Part shown: positions 17,196 to 27,242 of the stretch, one piece after another
Layout: every line of letters starts with the position of its first letter
How positions within the stretch are numbered: position 1 is the stretch's first letter
Source of the DNA: Rubrobacter marinus
GTDB lineage: Bacteria > Actinomycetota > Rubrobacteria > Rubrobacterales > Rubrobacteraceae
DNA: 64,000 nucleotides
Direction of reading: 5' to 3'
Assembly: GCF_011492965.1 (NCBI RefSeq)
Contig: NZ_CP045122.1
Span: forward strand, 62,001 to 126,000
Made by a program: the position numbers and the translations under genes
The notes under the pieces: generated by a model
Told to the model about the DNA's origin: nothing
Seen by the model: the letters and a program-made list of their open reading frames with translations, nothing else
Database searches by the model: none

Positions 17196-18663
17196 ATGGC
17201 AGAGAAAACAGGACACCGTTCGAGGTTCAGCCGCCGGGAGTTTTTGGGGCTCGCCGGCTTGAGCGCCGGGGCCCTCGCCCTGGGTGGATGCGGCATGCTC
17301 CCGGGCGAAAAGGGGAGCGCCGCCCCGCCGTCGGGCATCGTCGATCTCGACCTCGAGGCCGCCCCTTTCGATCTGGAGCTGAGCGGTCGGAGGTACTCGA
17401 CGTGGGGGTACGGCGGCGGGCTGCCGGGGCCGGAGATCAGGCTCAAGGAGGGGAGACCTTGCGGGCGGCGGTGAGCAACCGCCTCCCGGAGGGGACGAGC
17501 ATCCACTGGCACGGCGTGCCACTCCCGAACGGGATGGACGGCGTCCCCGGCGTGACGCAGGAGCCCGTCGCGCCGGGCGAGAGCTTCACCTACGAGTTCG
17601 AGGCCCGCGCCCCGGCACCTACATCTACCATTCCCACTCGGGCTGCAGCTCGACCGCGGCCTGTACGGGGCGCTCATCGTCGAGCCGAAGGACGAGACCC
17701 TCCGTTACGACCGCGAGTTCGTGCTGGCCCTGGACGACTGGCTCGACGGGGCAAACGGTGCGTCGGAGGACGCCCTGAAGGATTTGAGGTCCGGCGGCAG
17801 CACGATGGACGGGATGGGCGGCATGGGGGACATGGGCGGGGGGAACGGCGGTGCCCCGGCCGAGACGCCGCAGGACATCGCCTACCCGCTCTACCTCGTC
17901 AACGGCAAGCCCGCCGACGACCCGGAGGAGCTCGAGGTGCGGGAGGGGGAGAAGGTGCGCATCAGGCTCATCAACCCATCCGGCGCCACGATCTACCGCG
18001 TCGCGCTCGCGGGGCACCGCATGACCGTCACCCACGCGGACGGCCAGCCGGTGGAGCCGGTCGAGGTCGACGTGGTCCGGATCGGCATGGGCGAGCGCTA
18101 CGACGTGATCGTGGCGGCCGACAACCCCGGGACGTGGCAGCTCGCCGCCCGAATCGAGGGGGCGGACGACGTCGCGCGCGCCATCGTGCGCTACGAGGGA
18201 ACACCGAGGATGCGCCCGCCGCCGACGGGAGCCCGCCCGAGCTCGAGGGCGAGCTCTTGCTCTACGAGATGCTCCGGGCCGCGCCCGGGACGAGCGTCCC
18301 CCCGAAGGTGAGCCCGACGAGGTCGTGCCCCTCACCCTAAACGGCGACGAGGAGACCTGTGTGTGGACGGTGGGCGACGAGGCCTTCGAGGAGGCCGACA
18401 GGATCCCCGTCGGCCGCGACCGGCACGTCCGGTTCGAGTTCGAGAACAAGACCATGATGCCCCACCCGATGCATCTGCATGGCCACTTCTTCCGTGTGGA
18501 CAACGGCACCGGCCGCGGGCCCATGAAGGACACGGTCCTCGTGGAGCCGGGCCAGAAGCTGAACATCGACTGGGTCTCGGACAACCCCGGCGACTGGGCC
18601 TTCCACTGCCACCAGGCCTACCACCAGGAGGCCGGCATGATGCGCGTGGTGAGGGTGGCGTAA
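17196..18663 (+). pseudogene. Multicopper oxidase (CopA/laccase type), Tat lipoprotein, several frameshifts
   Basis: Reading across frames gives one complete multicopper oxidase of about 490 residues. N-terminus S-R-R-E-F-L-G-L-A-G is a twin-arginine signal and L-G-G-C a lipobox. Copper motifs: H-W-H-G (about 105), H-S-H-S-G (about 145), Met-rich M-D-G-M-G-G-M-G-D-M (about 205), H-P-M-H-L-H-G-H and H-C-H-Q-A-Y-H-Q-E-A-G-M-M at the C-terminus (T1, T2 and T3 sites). Frame breaks near 17452, 17612, 17642, 18198 and 18303 are each repaired by one extra base in a G or C run. Family role: oxidises Cu(I) to less toxic Cu(II) outside the membrane. ATG start after a GAGG. Confidence 0.8.
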
Positions 18664-18798
18664 GGGCTCCGGCGGTCCCTCGGTAGGGGTGGCGCGAGAT
18701 GAGCGGCTCTGCGGCCGCGCAGGCTCGAGGTCCCCGAACCGACCACCGTCCCCTTCGCCCCGCCGGGTTCGGCTCACGGCGCAACCGGGGTTTAGGGG

Positions 18799-18814
18799 AT
18801 ACCCCCTAGGGTAT
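18799..18814 (+). promoter_or_regulatory. CsoR box (inverted type) upstream of DUF305 gene
   Basis: ATACCCCCTAGGGTAT, palindrome ATACCC-N4-GGGTAT, about 105 bp before the DUF305 start. It closely resembles published CsoR operators in actinobacteria. Confidence 0.7.
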
Positions 18815-18919
18815 TGGCTAGCGCGTGGAGCGGGCGGCGAGCACCCGGCAGCTCCGAGGCGTCGGTGCTCTCCTGCCCGCCGTTGCCGCTAGAGCCACCG
18901 ACGGGAGGAGAAGCAAGGC

Positions 18920-19420
18920 ATGGCGACGCAGAACGGAAGGACCGCCCCGGCGGAGCTGGTAGTAAACGGGGAGTACTCCGACGAGCGCTTCATCGACATG
19001 ATGGCCGCTCATCACGCCATGGCCATCGAGATGGCGAAGGTAGGCCGGAAGAACGCCGAGCACGAAGAGGTCAAGCAACTGGCGGAGGGGATAATCTCCG
19101 AGCAGCAGGGCCAGATAGAGGAGTTGAGCTCCATAATGGAGAGGGAGTTCGGCTCGCCCGAGGTGGCGGACACGATGAACCCGCAAGATTCGTCCATGTA
19201 CGCCATGCTGATGCCGGACCAACTCGCCGGGCAACGCCCCTTCGACAAGGCCTTTATAGACTCCAACGCCCCGCACCACGCCGCAGGCGTGGAGATGGCC
19301 GGAGTGGCCCTGATGCAGAGCGAGAACGCCGAGATAAGGCGCCTTGCCCGGAGCATCGTAGACGCCCAATCGCGGGAGCTGGGGCAGATGATCGGGTGGC
19401 GCCAGCAGTGGTACCCGTAG
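18920..19420 (+). CDS. DUF305 protein without signal peptide
   Basis: 166 residues, two DUF305 units: F-I-D-M-M-A-A-H-H-A-M-A-I-E-M-A (about 31) and F-I-D-S-N-A-P-H-H-A-A-G-V-E-M-A (about 113), ending W-R-Q-Q-W-Y-P. The other four DUF305 proteins here are exported or membrane-tethered, whereas this one starts M-A-T-Q-N-G-R-T and has no hydrophobic leader, so it should be cytosolic. GGAGGAG precedes the ATG. An inverted CsoR box upstream makes it a likely copper-induced protein; metal binding is inferred from the conserved His pair and Met residues. Confidence 0.85.
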   Translation: MATQNGRTAPAELVVNGEYSDERFIDMMAAHHAMAIEMAKVGRKNAEHEEVKQLAEGIISEQQGQIEELSSIMEREFGSPEVADTMNPQDSSMYAMLMPDQLAGQRPFDKAFIDSNAPHHAAGVEMAGVALMQSENAEIRRLARSIVDAQSRELGQMIGWRQQWYP

Positions 19421-19477
19421 GGCTGACCCTCCGAGTCTGCCGCGCCCCCCGCCCTTGGGGAGCCAGGTCGGCTTGTT

Positions 19478-19498
19478 GTATAGGGGGTAGGGGTATAC
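19478..19498 (+). promoter_or_regulatory. CsoR-like box (direct type) at the nuoA-like promoter
   Basis: ATAGGGGGTAGGGGTAT flanked by outer GTATA/TATAC symmetry, about 54 bp upstream of the complex-I-like operon. It has the same ATAGGG-N5-GGGTAT form as the copA box. TTGTTG at 19473 and TATACA at 19494 could be the -35 and -10, overlapped by the box. Confidence 0.6.
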
Positions 19499-19551
19499 AC
19501 TGACGGCGATACGGTACGAGGAAGAACCGCGACGTCGGGACGGTACGAGAA

Positions 19552-19926
19552 ATGAGCACCACGATAACGGCTCTACAGCAGTACGCGTTGTTGCTGGGTC
19601 TGATCGTCGGGACGTTGGGGCTGGTCTTGAGCCTCTACGGGATCTCGCGTTCCGTGTCCCGCACGCGCGCGGAGAAGGCAAAGGACGTTCCGGCCACGTC
19701 CGGCGAGCTCTCGCCGGAGCCGGTGTGGGTCCGCTACCACGTCCGCTACTACGGGTACGCGCTTCTTTTCCTGGCCTTCGACATGGAGATGGCGTTCATG
19801 TACCCGTGGGCGGTCGTGTACAGGGAGCTCGGGCTCGTCGCCCTGCTCGACATGGGCGTCTTTCTCGCGATCCTGTTTCTCGGGCTACTCTACGGGTGGA
19901 GCCAGGGGGCGCTGAGGCGCCAATGA
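19552..19926 (+). CDS. NuoA-like subunit of a complex-I-like membrane complex
   Basis: 124 residues, three transmembrane helices (about 8-30, 65-88, 95-115). Carries the NuoA signature [21 protein letters not shown] with the conserved Asp and Glu. In complex I NuoA helps form the quinone-site/membrane junction with NuoH. First gene of an operon preceded by a CsoR-like box; its stop overlaps the next start (ATGA), so translation is coupled. Confidence 0.92.
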   Translation: MSTTITALQQYALLLGLIVGTLGLVLSLYGISRSVSRTRAEKAKDVPATSGELSPEPVWVRYHVRYYGYALLFLAFDMEMAFMYPWAVVYRELGLVALLDMGVFLAILFLGLLYGWSQGALRRQ

Positions 19927-22163
19927 ACGCCACCGGCCGGCGGGAGGCGCGGGTCTCGTGGCTCGGGCGCCTCATGGCCCGGGCGGGGGCCCAAGAGCTC
20001 GCGGCGTTCGTCGTCCCCGGCCCGGAGGTCGCACGCTCGCGCGGTCTGAACCTTGCGGCGGCGGGCCTGCCGATCGCGGATACGCCGCGGCACGCCAGCG
20101 TGCTGGTGCTCGTGGGCGAGGTGCCGGCCGGGCTGAAGGACGCTGCGGCGGTGGCCTACGCCCAGATGCCGCGCCCGCGGGCGGTCCTCGCCGTCGGGGC
20201 GGGGGACGTCTCGCCGCTCCCCGAGCCCGACGTCTCCGTTTCCCCCGACCAGGACGCCCTCGCCGAGGGCGTGGCGGAGCTACGGCGCTCCTTCGCCGAA
20301 GGCGCCTTCTGTCCCGGAGCGGCCGACTTCGACGTCGAGGCGGTCCGCACCCGGACCGAGTACGCCTGCCCGATGCACCCCGAGGTCGTCCGGGAGGAGC
20401 CGGGATCTTGCCCCATTTGCGCGATGGACCTCGTGCCGCGCGACGCCGCCATGGGGGGCATGGATCACGGAGGTATAGGCCACGGCGCGATGGACCACGG
20501 AAGCATGGACCATGGCGCCCACGACGACGGCTCGCAAGGGACGATGGAGCACGACGGTCGCGAACACGAGGACCGCGGCTCCATGCACCACGAGGAGGAC
20601 GGGGAGGGGCGAGGGGAGCCGGACGGCGCCCACGAGGAGGCCGTGGATCACGGCTACATGCAGCACGGTCCGGGCACCGACTCGGGGAACCGCGTGCACA
20701 CGGGCCACGGCGAGATGTCCCACGGTGAGACGGAGCAGGCCGAGAGCCAGGCCGTGGCGCGGTATGCCTGCCCGATGCACCCGGAGGTCGTGAGCGACGA
20801 GCCGGGCTCTTGCCCGAAGTGCGGCATGAACCTCGTTCCGCGCGAGGGCGATGGGGCGAACCGAGAAGAGCACGGCGGACACGCCGGGATAGAGCACGAG
20901 GGCGCCGCCGGGGAACACGAGCCGCACGAGGGCATGAATCACGGCGGAGAGAAGGACCACGCCGGGCACGAGGGTGGCTCGGAAGAGCAAGCCGGCGCCA
21001 TGGTTCATGGCGGCCCGGACCAAGGCGACATGGATCGCGGCGGTACGGACCACGAGAACATGGGGCATGGCGGCATGGACCACGGGGGCATGAACCATGG
21101 TGGAATGGGCCATGAAGGGATGGATCACGGGGACATGGGCTTTATGTCGATGGTGGAGATGACGCAGGGGACGCCGCGCAGCTCCGACGGGCTCCAGATG
21201 GAGTGGGTGGAAGCGACGTTCGGGCCGCTATTCCCGGGGTTGCCGGGGGGGCTATCCCTCACGTTCACCCTGGACGGCGACACCGTCGCCGAGACGGAGG
21301 TCGGGGGGGAGATGGAGGGTTGGGCGCCGGTCGAGATCCTGGCCGGTCCGGCGGACGGGCTCGCCGATCGCGCCGCGCGCCTGGACCCGCTCTCGCCGGT
21401 GGCGTACCGCCTTCTGGCCCTTCGGGCCGTCGAGGACGCCACGGGCACGCCCCCCGACGAGGAGACGGCCCTGGCGCGGGTCGGCGCCCTGGAGCGCGAG
21501 CGAGCGGCGAGCCACCTCGGGTGGCTGGCGAGCTTCGCCCACCTTTTGGGCTACGCATGGCTCGAGGGGCGGGCCGCGAGGCTGCAGCTCGCCCTGCTCG
21601 GGGCAGAGGACGCCGGCGCGGTCGCGCGGCTCCGCGGCGAGGCGAAGGGCCTCGGGCGCAGGGTCGAGCGGACCCCGCTGCTCCGGCGCAAGCTCGCGGG
21701 GCTCGGCGAGCTCGGCGAGGAGTCCCACGTGCGCGGCCGGCTGGCTAGGGCCGCCGGGAGGTCCGCCGATGTTCGCGCCGACGACGAGGCGTACCGGTCT
21801 CTGGGCTTCGGGCCGGTCGTCGTGGATGGCGACGACGCCCTATCCCGCCTCCGGGCGAGGCTCCGGGAGATCGAGCAGAGCATCGACCTCGTGGAGAGGG
21901 CGGGCAAGATCTCGCTCCCCGACGGCGCGCCCCGGGAACGGGAACCCGCCGCGGGCACGGGGACCGCGACCGTGGAGACGCCGCGCGGGGCAGCGACGCT
22001 CGGCGCGACGTTCGAGGGGGGAGAGGTGGTCGAAGCGGAGCTCGATTCGCCCTCGACGCGGCGCCTCTCGCTGGTCGAGGGCGTGACCGAGGGGCAGGAG
22101 TTCGCGAACGCCCTCGTCGCGGTGGCCTCGCTGGATCTGAGCCCGTGGGAGGTCGCGCGGTGA
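19923..22163 (+). CDS. NuoB-like / heavy-metal-binding / NuoD-like fusion protein
   Basis: 746 residues from ATG 19923 (ATGA overlap with nuoA). Residues 1-145 resemble the second half of NuoB ([25 protein letters not shown]) but the four Fe-S cysteines are absent; the only Cys there is C130. Residues 147-172 and 281-306 are two heavy-metal-binding motifs [10 protein letters not shown]...C-P-x-C-x-M-x-L-V-P, embedded in a His/Met/Gly-rich linker (175-405) with repeated M-D-H-G. Residues 415-746 are NuoD/hydrogenase-large-subunit-like ([30 protein letters not shown]) without the Ni-site Cys pairs. It probably caps the membrane arm as a redox-inactive, metal-binding scaffold; the role is unknown. 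Confidence 0.85.
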   Translation: MNATGRREARVSWLGRLMARAGAQELAAFVVPGPEVARSRGLNLAAAGLPIADTPRHASVLVLVGEVPAGLKDAAAVAYAQMPRPRAVLAVGAGDVSPLPEPDVSVSPDQDALAEGVAELRRSFAEGAFCPGAADFDVEAVRTRTEYACPMHPEVVREEPGSCPICAMDLVPRDAAMGGMDHGGIGHGAMDHGSMDHGAHDDGSQGTMEHDGREHEDRGSMHHEEDGEGRGEPDGAHEEAVDHGYMQHGPGTDSGNRVHTGHGEMSHGETEQAESQAVARYACPMHPEVVSDEPGSCPKCGMNLVPREGDGANREEHGGHAGIEHEGAAGEHEPHEGMNHGGEKDHAGHEGGSEEQAGAMVHGGPDQGDMDRGGTDHENMGHGGMDHGGMNHGGMGHEGMDHGDMGFMSMVEMTQGTPRSSDGLQMEWVEATFGPLFPGLPGGLSLTFTLDGDTVAETEVGGEMEGWAPVEILAGPADGLADRAARLDPLSPVAYRLLALRAVEDATGTPPDEETALARVGALERERAASHLGWLASFAHLLGYAWLEGRAARLQLALLGAEDAGAVARLRGEAKGLGRRVERTPLLRRKLAGLGELGEESHVRGRLARAAGRSADVRADDEAYRSLGFGPVVVDGDDALSRLRARLREIEQSIDLVERAGKISLPDGAPREREPAAGTGTATVETPRGAATLGATFEGGEVVEAELDSPSTRRLSLVEGVTEGQEFANALVAVASLDLSPWEVAR

Positions 22164-23075
22164 GCACGGTGGTGGTGATCATCGTGCTGCTTGCGGCGGC
22201 GTACGGGGTCGCGGTGCTGGAGGGCTGGGCGTCTACGGGGCGCTTGCGGCCGGCCGGGCCGGTGCTCTCGGGGTGGCGCTCCTCGGGCGCGAATCGATCG
22301 TGCCGAGGCAGCCCGACAGGATCTTCTTCGAGGTCGGGCCGGTGCTGCTCCTGGTCTCGGCGGTGCTGGCGGCGGCGGTCCTGCCCTCTCGCCGGGGCTG
22401 GTCGTCACCGACCTCGCCACGGGTGCGCTCTTCGTGAACGCGGCGTGGGTCTACGTGATGGTCGCGCTCCTCATGGCCGGCTGGGGGCCGGACGGAGCGT
22501 ACTCGATGGTGGCGGGCTTCCGCTTTTTAGGCCAGCTCGTCGGCTACTCCATGCTCATCGTCATGGCGGTCACGGCGGTGGCGATGCGCGCCGAGTCCTT
22601 GTTCACCACGGACATCGTGACCTCGCAGGGCGCTCTGCCGAACGCGGTCTACCAGCCGGTGGGCTTCCTCCTGTTCTTCCTCGCCGCGATGGCGGTCTGC
22701 TTCTTGCCCCCTTTCGACTTGCCGACCGCCCCCGGCGAGCTCGCCGGCGGGGTCGAGGCCGAGTACACGGGGGCGCGCCTCGCGGTCATGCGGCTCGGCC
22801 GGTTCGTTCTGGTCTTCACGCTCGCGACGGCGGTGACGGTCTTTTACCTGGGCGGGTGGCTCGGGCCGGTCCTGCCGCCGTGGGCCTGGACGCTGCTCAA
22901 GACGCTTTTCGTGGCGGCGGTGATGCTATTCGCCGGCCGGTACGTGCCGAGGTTGCGCGAGGAGCACCTCCTGGCCTGGGGCTGGAAGATCGGTATCCCG
23001 CTCGCGCTCCTGAACATCTTCTACGTGGGCGTCGTTCTGCTGCTGTTCGGGTCACCGTCCTCGACGTCCATGTAG
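22160..23075 (+). pseudogene. NuoH-like subunit, two frameshifts (probably sequence errors)
   Basis: Across frames this is a NuoH-like protein of about 305 residues with eight helices. It starts at GTG 22160 (GTGA overlap with the fusion gene). Adding one G near 22228 and one C near 22385 gives a continuous frame with R-Q-P-D-R-I-F-F-E-V-G-P, the quinone-loop signature P-F-D-L-P-T-A-P-G-E-L...E-A-E-Y-T-G-A-R, and W-K-I-G-I-P-L-A-L-L-N. NuoH anchors the peripheral arm and lines the proton entry path. Since all other operon members are intact, loss of this one is unlikely; the breaks look like base-calling errors. Confidence 0.85.
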
Positions 23076-23096
23076 GTTGCTGGGAAGGGTGATGGC

Positions 23097-23627
23097 ATGA
23101 TCTTGCAGGCGGTTTTCATGGGCCTCTTCGGGCTCGCGGCGATCTGGTTCGCCGTGGTGGTCTTCAGGACGGCCTCGATGGTGCGCTCGGCGCTCGCGCT
23201 CCTGTTCTCGCAGGCGGCGTTGGGCGCGATGTTCCTCGCGATGCAGGCCGAGTTCTTGGGGGTCTTGCAGATCATGATGATGGGCACCGAAATGGCGATC
23301 ATGGCGATCTTCATGGTCATGTTCATGATGGACCCGGGCGGTCTCTCCGGGATGGAGATGACCCACCAAAAGCGGGTCTCGGTCATCGCCGGGGTGGTCG
23401 CGGCGTTCGGTGCTCTCGGCGTGGCCTTCCTCGCCGGCTGGGGACCGGTCGTGGAGGCCGCTCCCAGCCCGCGGGAGCAGTTGGTGGGCCTGGGCCTGGA
23501 CCTCATGGAGCGCTCCATGATCATCTTCGAGGCCACCGGCGTCACGATCCTGACGGCCATGATCGCGGCCACGGCCGTCGCGGTGGCGGCGAGGGGCATC
23601 ACGAAGCGGAAAGAGGAGCGCGGATGA
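23097..23627 (+). CDS. NuoJ-like subunit
   Basis: 176 residues, five hydrophobic helices (about 1-22, 30-52, 55-80, 95-118, 145-168). Matches NuoJ in size and topology, with I-M-M-M-G-T-E-M-A-I-M-A-I-F-M-V-M-F-M-M in the third helix where complex I normally has a Tyr/Gly pi-bulge; here the segment is unusually Met-rich. ATG start 21 bp after nuoH; stop overlaps nuoK (ATGA). Confidence 0.88.
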   Translation: MILQAVFMGLFGLAAIWFAVVVFRTASMVRSALALLFSQAALGAMFLAMQAEFLGVLQIMMMGTEMAIMAIFMVMFMMDPGGLSGMEMTHQKRVSVIAGVVAAFGALGVAFLAGWGPVVEAAPSPREQLVGLGLDLMERSMIIFEATGVTILTAMIAATAVAVAARGITKRKEERG

Positions 23628-23932
23628 TCGCGCTCTACGTGGCGCTCCTCGTCGGGGCGATCCTGTTCGGCATCGGGCTCTACGGCGCCCTCTCACAGAC
23701 GAACCTGGTGATGATCATGATGGGCGTGGAGGTGATGCTGGGCGGCGCCCTAGTGAACCTGGTCGCCTTCTGGCGCTTCCTGAGCCCGGAGAACTACTCC
23801 GGCCAGACCTTCTTCCTCATCGTGATGACGGTAATGGCCCTCGACATGGCCGTCGGCTTCGGCGTGGGCACCGCCCGTTTCAGGGCGAAGGGCTCGGTCG
23901 AGTCGGAGGAGGCCGGGGAGTTGAAGGGGTGA
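23624..23932 (+). CDS. NuoK-like subunit
   Basis: 102 residues, three helices. The first channel Glu is conserved in M-M-G-V-E-V-M-L-G-G-A-L-V-N-L; the second is conservatively Asp in V-M-A-L-D-M-A-V-G-F. NuoK is an MrpC homologue contributing to the proton path. ATG 23624 overlaps the nuoJ stop and its stop overlaps the GTG of nuoL. Confidence 0.9.
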   Translation: MIALYVALLVGAILFGIGLYGALSQTNLVMIMMGVEVMLGGALVNLVAFWRFLSPENYSGQTFFLIVMTVMALDMAVGFGVGTARFRAKGSVESEEAGELKG

Positions 23933-25752
23933 CGATCGCCGCCCTGACGATCCTCGGCCCCCTGGCGGCCGCCGCCCTCATCCTCGTCCTGAGGCGCGTC
24001 GCCCCGGCGCTCGCCGTCGCAGGGACCGGCGTCTCACTCGCCGGCGCGCTCCTCACGCTGGTCCGCGTCGCGGGGGGCGCGCGCTACGAAGCGGTGCTGC
24101 CGGGGCTGCCGGAGATGCCCTTGCGGCTCGTCGTCGAGCCCCTGACGGCGGTGCTCGCGGCGCTCGTCGCGGTCGTGAGCTTCTTCGTGATGGTCTACGC
24201 GGTGGGCTACACGACCGGGGAGGGCGGCAAGGTGCGCTTCTTCTCGGTGATGTCCCTGTTCGCGGCCGCCATGCAGACCCTCGTGATCGCCGGCGACTGG
24301 GTACTCCTGCTCGCGGCGTGGGAGGTCATCGGGTTCGCCTCGTTCCTCCTGATCGGGTTCGACTTCGAGCGCGCGGGGGTGGGCCGGGCCGCCCTTCGCG
24401 CCTTCCTCTACACCCGCTCGGCCGACCTCGGGCTCTACGTCGCCATCTTCGTCCTGATCTCCCGCACCGGGACGAGCGAGGTTTCCGCCACCCTGGGGGC
24501 GGGCGGCGCGGCGGCCGTCGCGGCAGGGCTCCTCCTGCTCCTCGCCGCGATGGGCAAGTCCGCCCAGACGCCCTTCCACGGCTGGCTCCTGGACGCGATG
24601 GCCGGTCCCACCCCGGTCTCCGCCCTGCTGCACTCGGCCACCCTCGTCGCCGCCGGTGCCGTGCTCCTGATCCGCGCCTTCCCCCTGCTCCCGCCGACGG
24701 TGCTCGTCGTGGCGGGCGTCGCGGGCGGCCTGACGGCGCTCGTGACCGGCCTCACGGCCCTCGCCCAGCGCGACCTCAAGCGCCTGCTCGCGGCCTCCAC
24801 CGCGAGCCAGTACGGCCTTATGCTGCTCGCCGTCGGCGCCGGCTCCCCCGTGGCGGCCCTCTTCCACCTCCTCGCCCACGCCGCGACCAAGAGCTCGCTC
24901 TTTCTCGGCGCCGGCGTCTTCCAGCACGCGGCAGCGGGCTCCACCGATCTCGCGGACCTGGAGGGCGTGGGCCGCGCCCACCGCCGGGTCTTTCTCGCCT
25001 TCGTGGTCGCCGGCCTCGCCCTCGTTGGCGTCCCGCCCCTGAGCGGTTTCTTCTCGAAAGACGCGATCCTGGCGGCCTCGTTCGCCTCGCCCGCCGCCTG
25101 GATCCTCGCCCCACTCGCCCTCGCCGGGACCCTGCTCACCGGCCTCTACGTCGCCCGCGCCCTCAGGCTCCTGTGGCGCGGCACGGAGGAGGCGGGGTCC
25201 GTCGCCGGCATCGGGTGGATGGGCGCGGGCCTCGCCGTCCTCGCCGCCCTGTCCGCCACTCTCGGCCTTGCCCTGCCCCTCGTCGCCGACCTGCTGGGGG
25301 CCCCGGCGCCGGAGGAGACGCTGCTCGTCGGCGCGGCCGGTCTCGTCGCCGCGCTCGTGGGGCTGGCCCTGGGTTGGCGGATACCGGGCTTCCGGCTGCT
25401 TGGGCCGCTCCTCGGGCCCTCCGAGAGGGGCTTCCGCACGGGCGGTGGATTCGACGGTCTCGTAGCCCGCCCGGCGCTCTCCGCGGCGCGCGCCCTCGAC
25501 CTCTTCGATCGGGGCGTGCACGCCGTCGTCTTCGGCGTCGCGCGGGCGGGCCTCGCCCTGGCAAGCGCCTCCAGGGTCGCCGACGAGCGGGGGTTAGACG
25601 GCGTCATCCGCGCGCTCGTGCGCGGCGCCCGTAGCCTCGGGGGACGGGCGCGCCGGTTGCAGTCGGGGCTCGTCCACAGAGAGCTCCTGCTCGCCGCCGC
25701 GGGCGGCGCGCTCATCCTCGTGTTTCTGGCAGTAGGCGTAATCGGTTTATAG
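23929..25752 (+). CDS. NuoL-like antiporter subunit
   Basis: 607 residues, about 16 hydrophobic helices plus a C-terminal extension ending in a last helix, as in NuoL. Channel residues are present: Glu in W-E-V-I-G-F-A-S-F-L-L-I-G-F, Lys in M-G-K-S-A-Q-T-P-F-H-G-W-L, Lys in H-A-A-T-K-S-S-L-F-L, and G-V-P-P-L-S-G-F-F-S-K-D. The ion pathway therefore looks functional. GTG 23929 overlaps the nuoK stop (GTGA). Confidence 0.94.
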   Translation: MTIAALTILGPLAAAALILVLRRVAPALAVAGTGVSLAGALLTLVRVAGGARYEAVLPGLPEMPLRLVVEPLTAVLAALVAVVSFFVMVYAVGYTTGEGGKVRFFSVMSLFAAAMQTLVIAGDWVLLLAAWEVIGFASFLLIGFDFERAGVGRAALRAFLYTRSADLGLYVAIFVLISRTGTSEVSATLGAGGAAAVAAGLLLLLAAMGKSAQTPFHGWLLDAMAGPTPVSALLHSATLVAAGAVLLIRAFPLLPPTVLVVAGVAGGLTALVTGLTALAQRDLKRLLAASTASQYGLMLLAVGAGSPVAALFHLLAHAATKSSLFLGAGVFQHAAAGSTDLADLEGVGRAHRRVFLAFVVAGLALVGVPPLSGFFSKDAILAASFASPAAWILAPLALAGTLLTGLYVARALRLLWRGTEEAGSVAGIGWMGAGLAVLAALSATLGLALPLVADLLGAPAPEETLLVGAAGLVAALVGLALGWRIPGFRLLGPLLGPSERGFRTGGGFDGLVARPALSAARALDLFDRGVHAVVFGVARAGLALASASRVADERGLDGVIRALVRGARSLGGRARRLQSGLVHRELLLAAAGGALILVFLAVGVIGL

Positions 25753-25769
25753 AGAGAAGGGGTAGGCGA

Positions 25770-27242
25770 ATGTTTCCCGTAGTCTCCGTAACGCTCTTCC
25801 TCCCGCTCCTGGGTGCGCTCGTGCTGGTATTCTTGCCGGGGCTCTCCGCGCGCGCCGCGCACTTGGTCGGCCTCGTCGCGGCCGGGCTAACGCTCGTGGC
25901 CTCGGGGGTGGTGTGGGCTCGCGGAGCTCTCGGAGGGGGCTTCTCGCAGGTCGAGGAGGTCCCCTGGATCCCCTCCCTTGGCGTCGCCTACCGGGTGGGG
26001 GTGGACGGCATAAGCCTGCCGCTCGTCCTGCTCACCACGGTCCTGTTCTTCGTCGCCCTCGTCTTCTCGCTGGAGATAACCGAGAGGGCGCGCTCCTACG
26101 TGGCCCTCTTCCTGCTCCTGGAGACGGCCTCCATCGGGGTCTTCGTCGCGCTCGACGCGATCGTGTTCTACGTGTTCTTCGAGGTGACGCTCGTCGGGAT
26201 GTACTTCATCATCGCCGACTGGGGCTACGAGGGACGCCAGCGCGCAGCGCTCACGTTCTTCATCTACACCCTGCTCGGCAGCCTGCCGCTCCTGCTCGCG
26301 ATCCTCGGCCTCTACCTGGCGTCACAGCCCAACACCTTCGACATGCGGGAGTACATCGCCGACCCGCCGCTCACCGGGCTCGCGGCGATGCTCGCCCTCG
26401 TGGCGATGCTCGTGACCTTCTTCGTGAAGACCCCGGTCTTCCCGGTCCACACGTGGCTCCCCCTGGCGCACACCGAGGCCCCGACCGCCGGCAGCGTGAT
26501 CCTGGCCGGCGTCCTGCTGAAGATGGGCACCTACGGCCTGGTCCGCTTCGCCCTGCAGATGACCCCGGACGCCTTTCGCGCCGCCGCCCCCTACGTCGCG
26601 ATCCTCGCCGTCTTCAGCGCCCTCTACGGCGCCTTCGTCGCGCTGGCGCAAACGGACCTCAAGCGCCTCGTGGCCTACACGAGTGTCAACCACATGGGCT
26701 ACGTCGTCCTCGGGGTAGCCGTCGCCGCCGCGACCACCGACGCCTCCGTCGCCGCGCTGGCCCTCGACGGGGCGGTCCTGCAGATGGTGAGCCACGGCGT
26801 CGTCACCGGCGTCCTCTTCCTGCTGGTCGGCGCTCTGCAGGACAGGGCGCACACGCGCGAGATGGGCGCCTTCGGGGGGCTCCTCCGGGCGGCGCCCGTC
26901 CTGGGGTGGGGCTTCATCCTGGCCGCCTTCGCCTCCCTGGGGCTGCCGGCGCTGGCCCACTTCCCGGCGGAGTTCCAGATCTTCTTGGGCACGCTCCGGG
27001 TTTACCCCGCGGGCGTGCTGGTGGTCCTTGGGATCGTGGTGACGGCAGGGTTGTACCTGCGTGCCATAGTGACGGTCTTCCTCGGCGAGCTGCCCGAGAG
27101 GTGGAAGGGGACGAAGGATCTCGACGCGCGCGAGCTGTTGTCCATAGGCCCGCTGCTCGCGCTGACCGTATTGATCGGGGTGGCGCCGTTCCTGGTGCTC
27201 GGCGTGGTCCACGAGACGACGCGGGCGATGGGCCTCCTGTGA
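25770..27242 (+). CDS. NuoM-like antiporter subunit
   Basis: 490 residues, about 14 helices. Conserved features: Glu in Y-V-F-F-E-V-T-L-V-G-M-Y-F-I-I, Lys in F-F-V-K-T-P-V-F-P-V-H-T-W-L-P-L-A-H-T-E-A-P-T, Lys in L-L-K-M-G-T-Y-G-L-V-R-F, and Glu in H-F-P-A-E-F-Q-I-F. ATG preceded by GAGAGAAGGGG; the stop overlaps nuoN (GTGA). Length is normal for NuoM. Confidence 0.94.
   Translation: MFPVVSVTLFLPLLGALVLVFLPGLSARAAHLVGLVAAGLTLVASGVVWARGALGGGFSQVEEVPWIPSLGVAYRVGVDGISLPLVLLTTVLFFVALVFSLEITERARSYVALFLLLETASIGVFVALDAIVFYVFFEVTLVGMYFIIADWGYEGRQRAALTFFIYTLLGSLPLLLAILGLYLASQPNTFDMREYIADPPLTGLAAMLALVAMLVTFFVKTPVFPVHTWLPLAHTEAPTAGSVILAGVLLKMGTYGLVRFALQMTPDAFRAAAPYVAILAVFSALYGAFVALAQTDLKRLVAYTSVNHMGYVVLGVAVAAATTDASVAALALDGAVLQMVSHGVVTGVLFLLVGALQDRAHTREMGAFGGLLRAAPVLGWGFILAAFASLGLPALAHFPAEFQIFLGTLRVYPAGVLVVLGIVVTAGLYLRAIVTVFLGELPERWKGTKDLDARELLSIGPLLALTVLIGVAPFLVLGVVHETTRAMGLL

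Noticed and set aside
20340..21135. Repeated MDHG/HGG codons as a possible DNA repeat or CRISPR-like array
   Set aside because: The repeats are in frame, irregular in spacing and encode the His/Met linker of the fusion protein.
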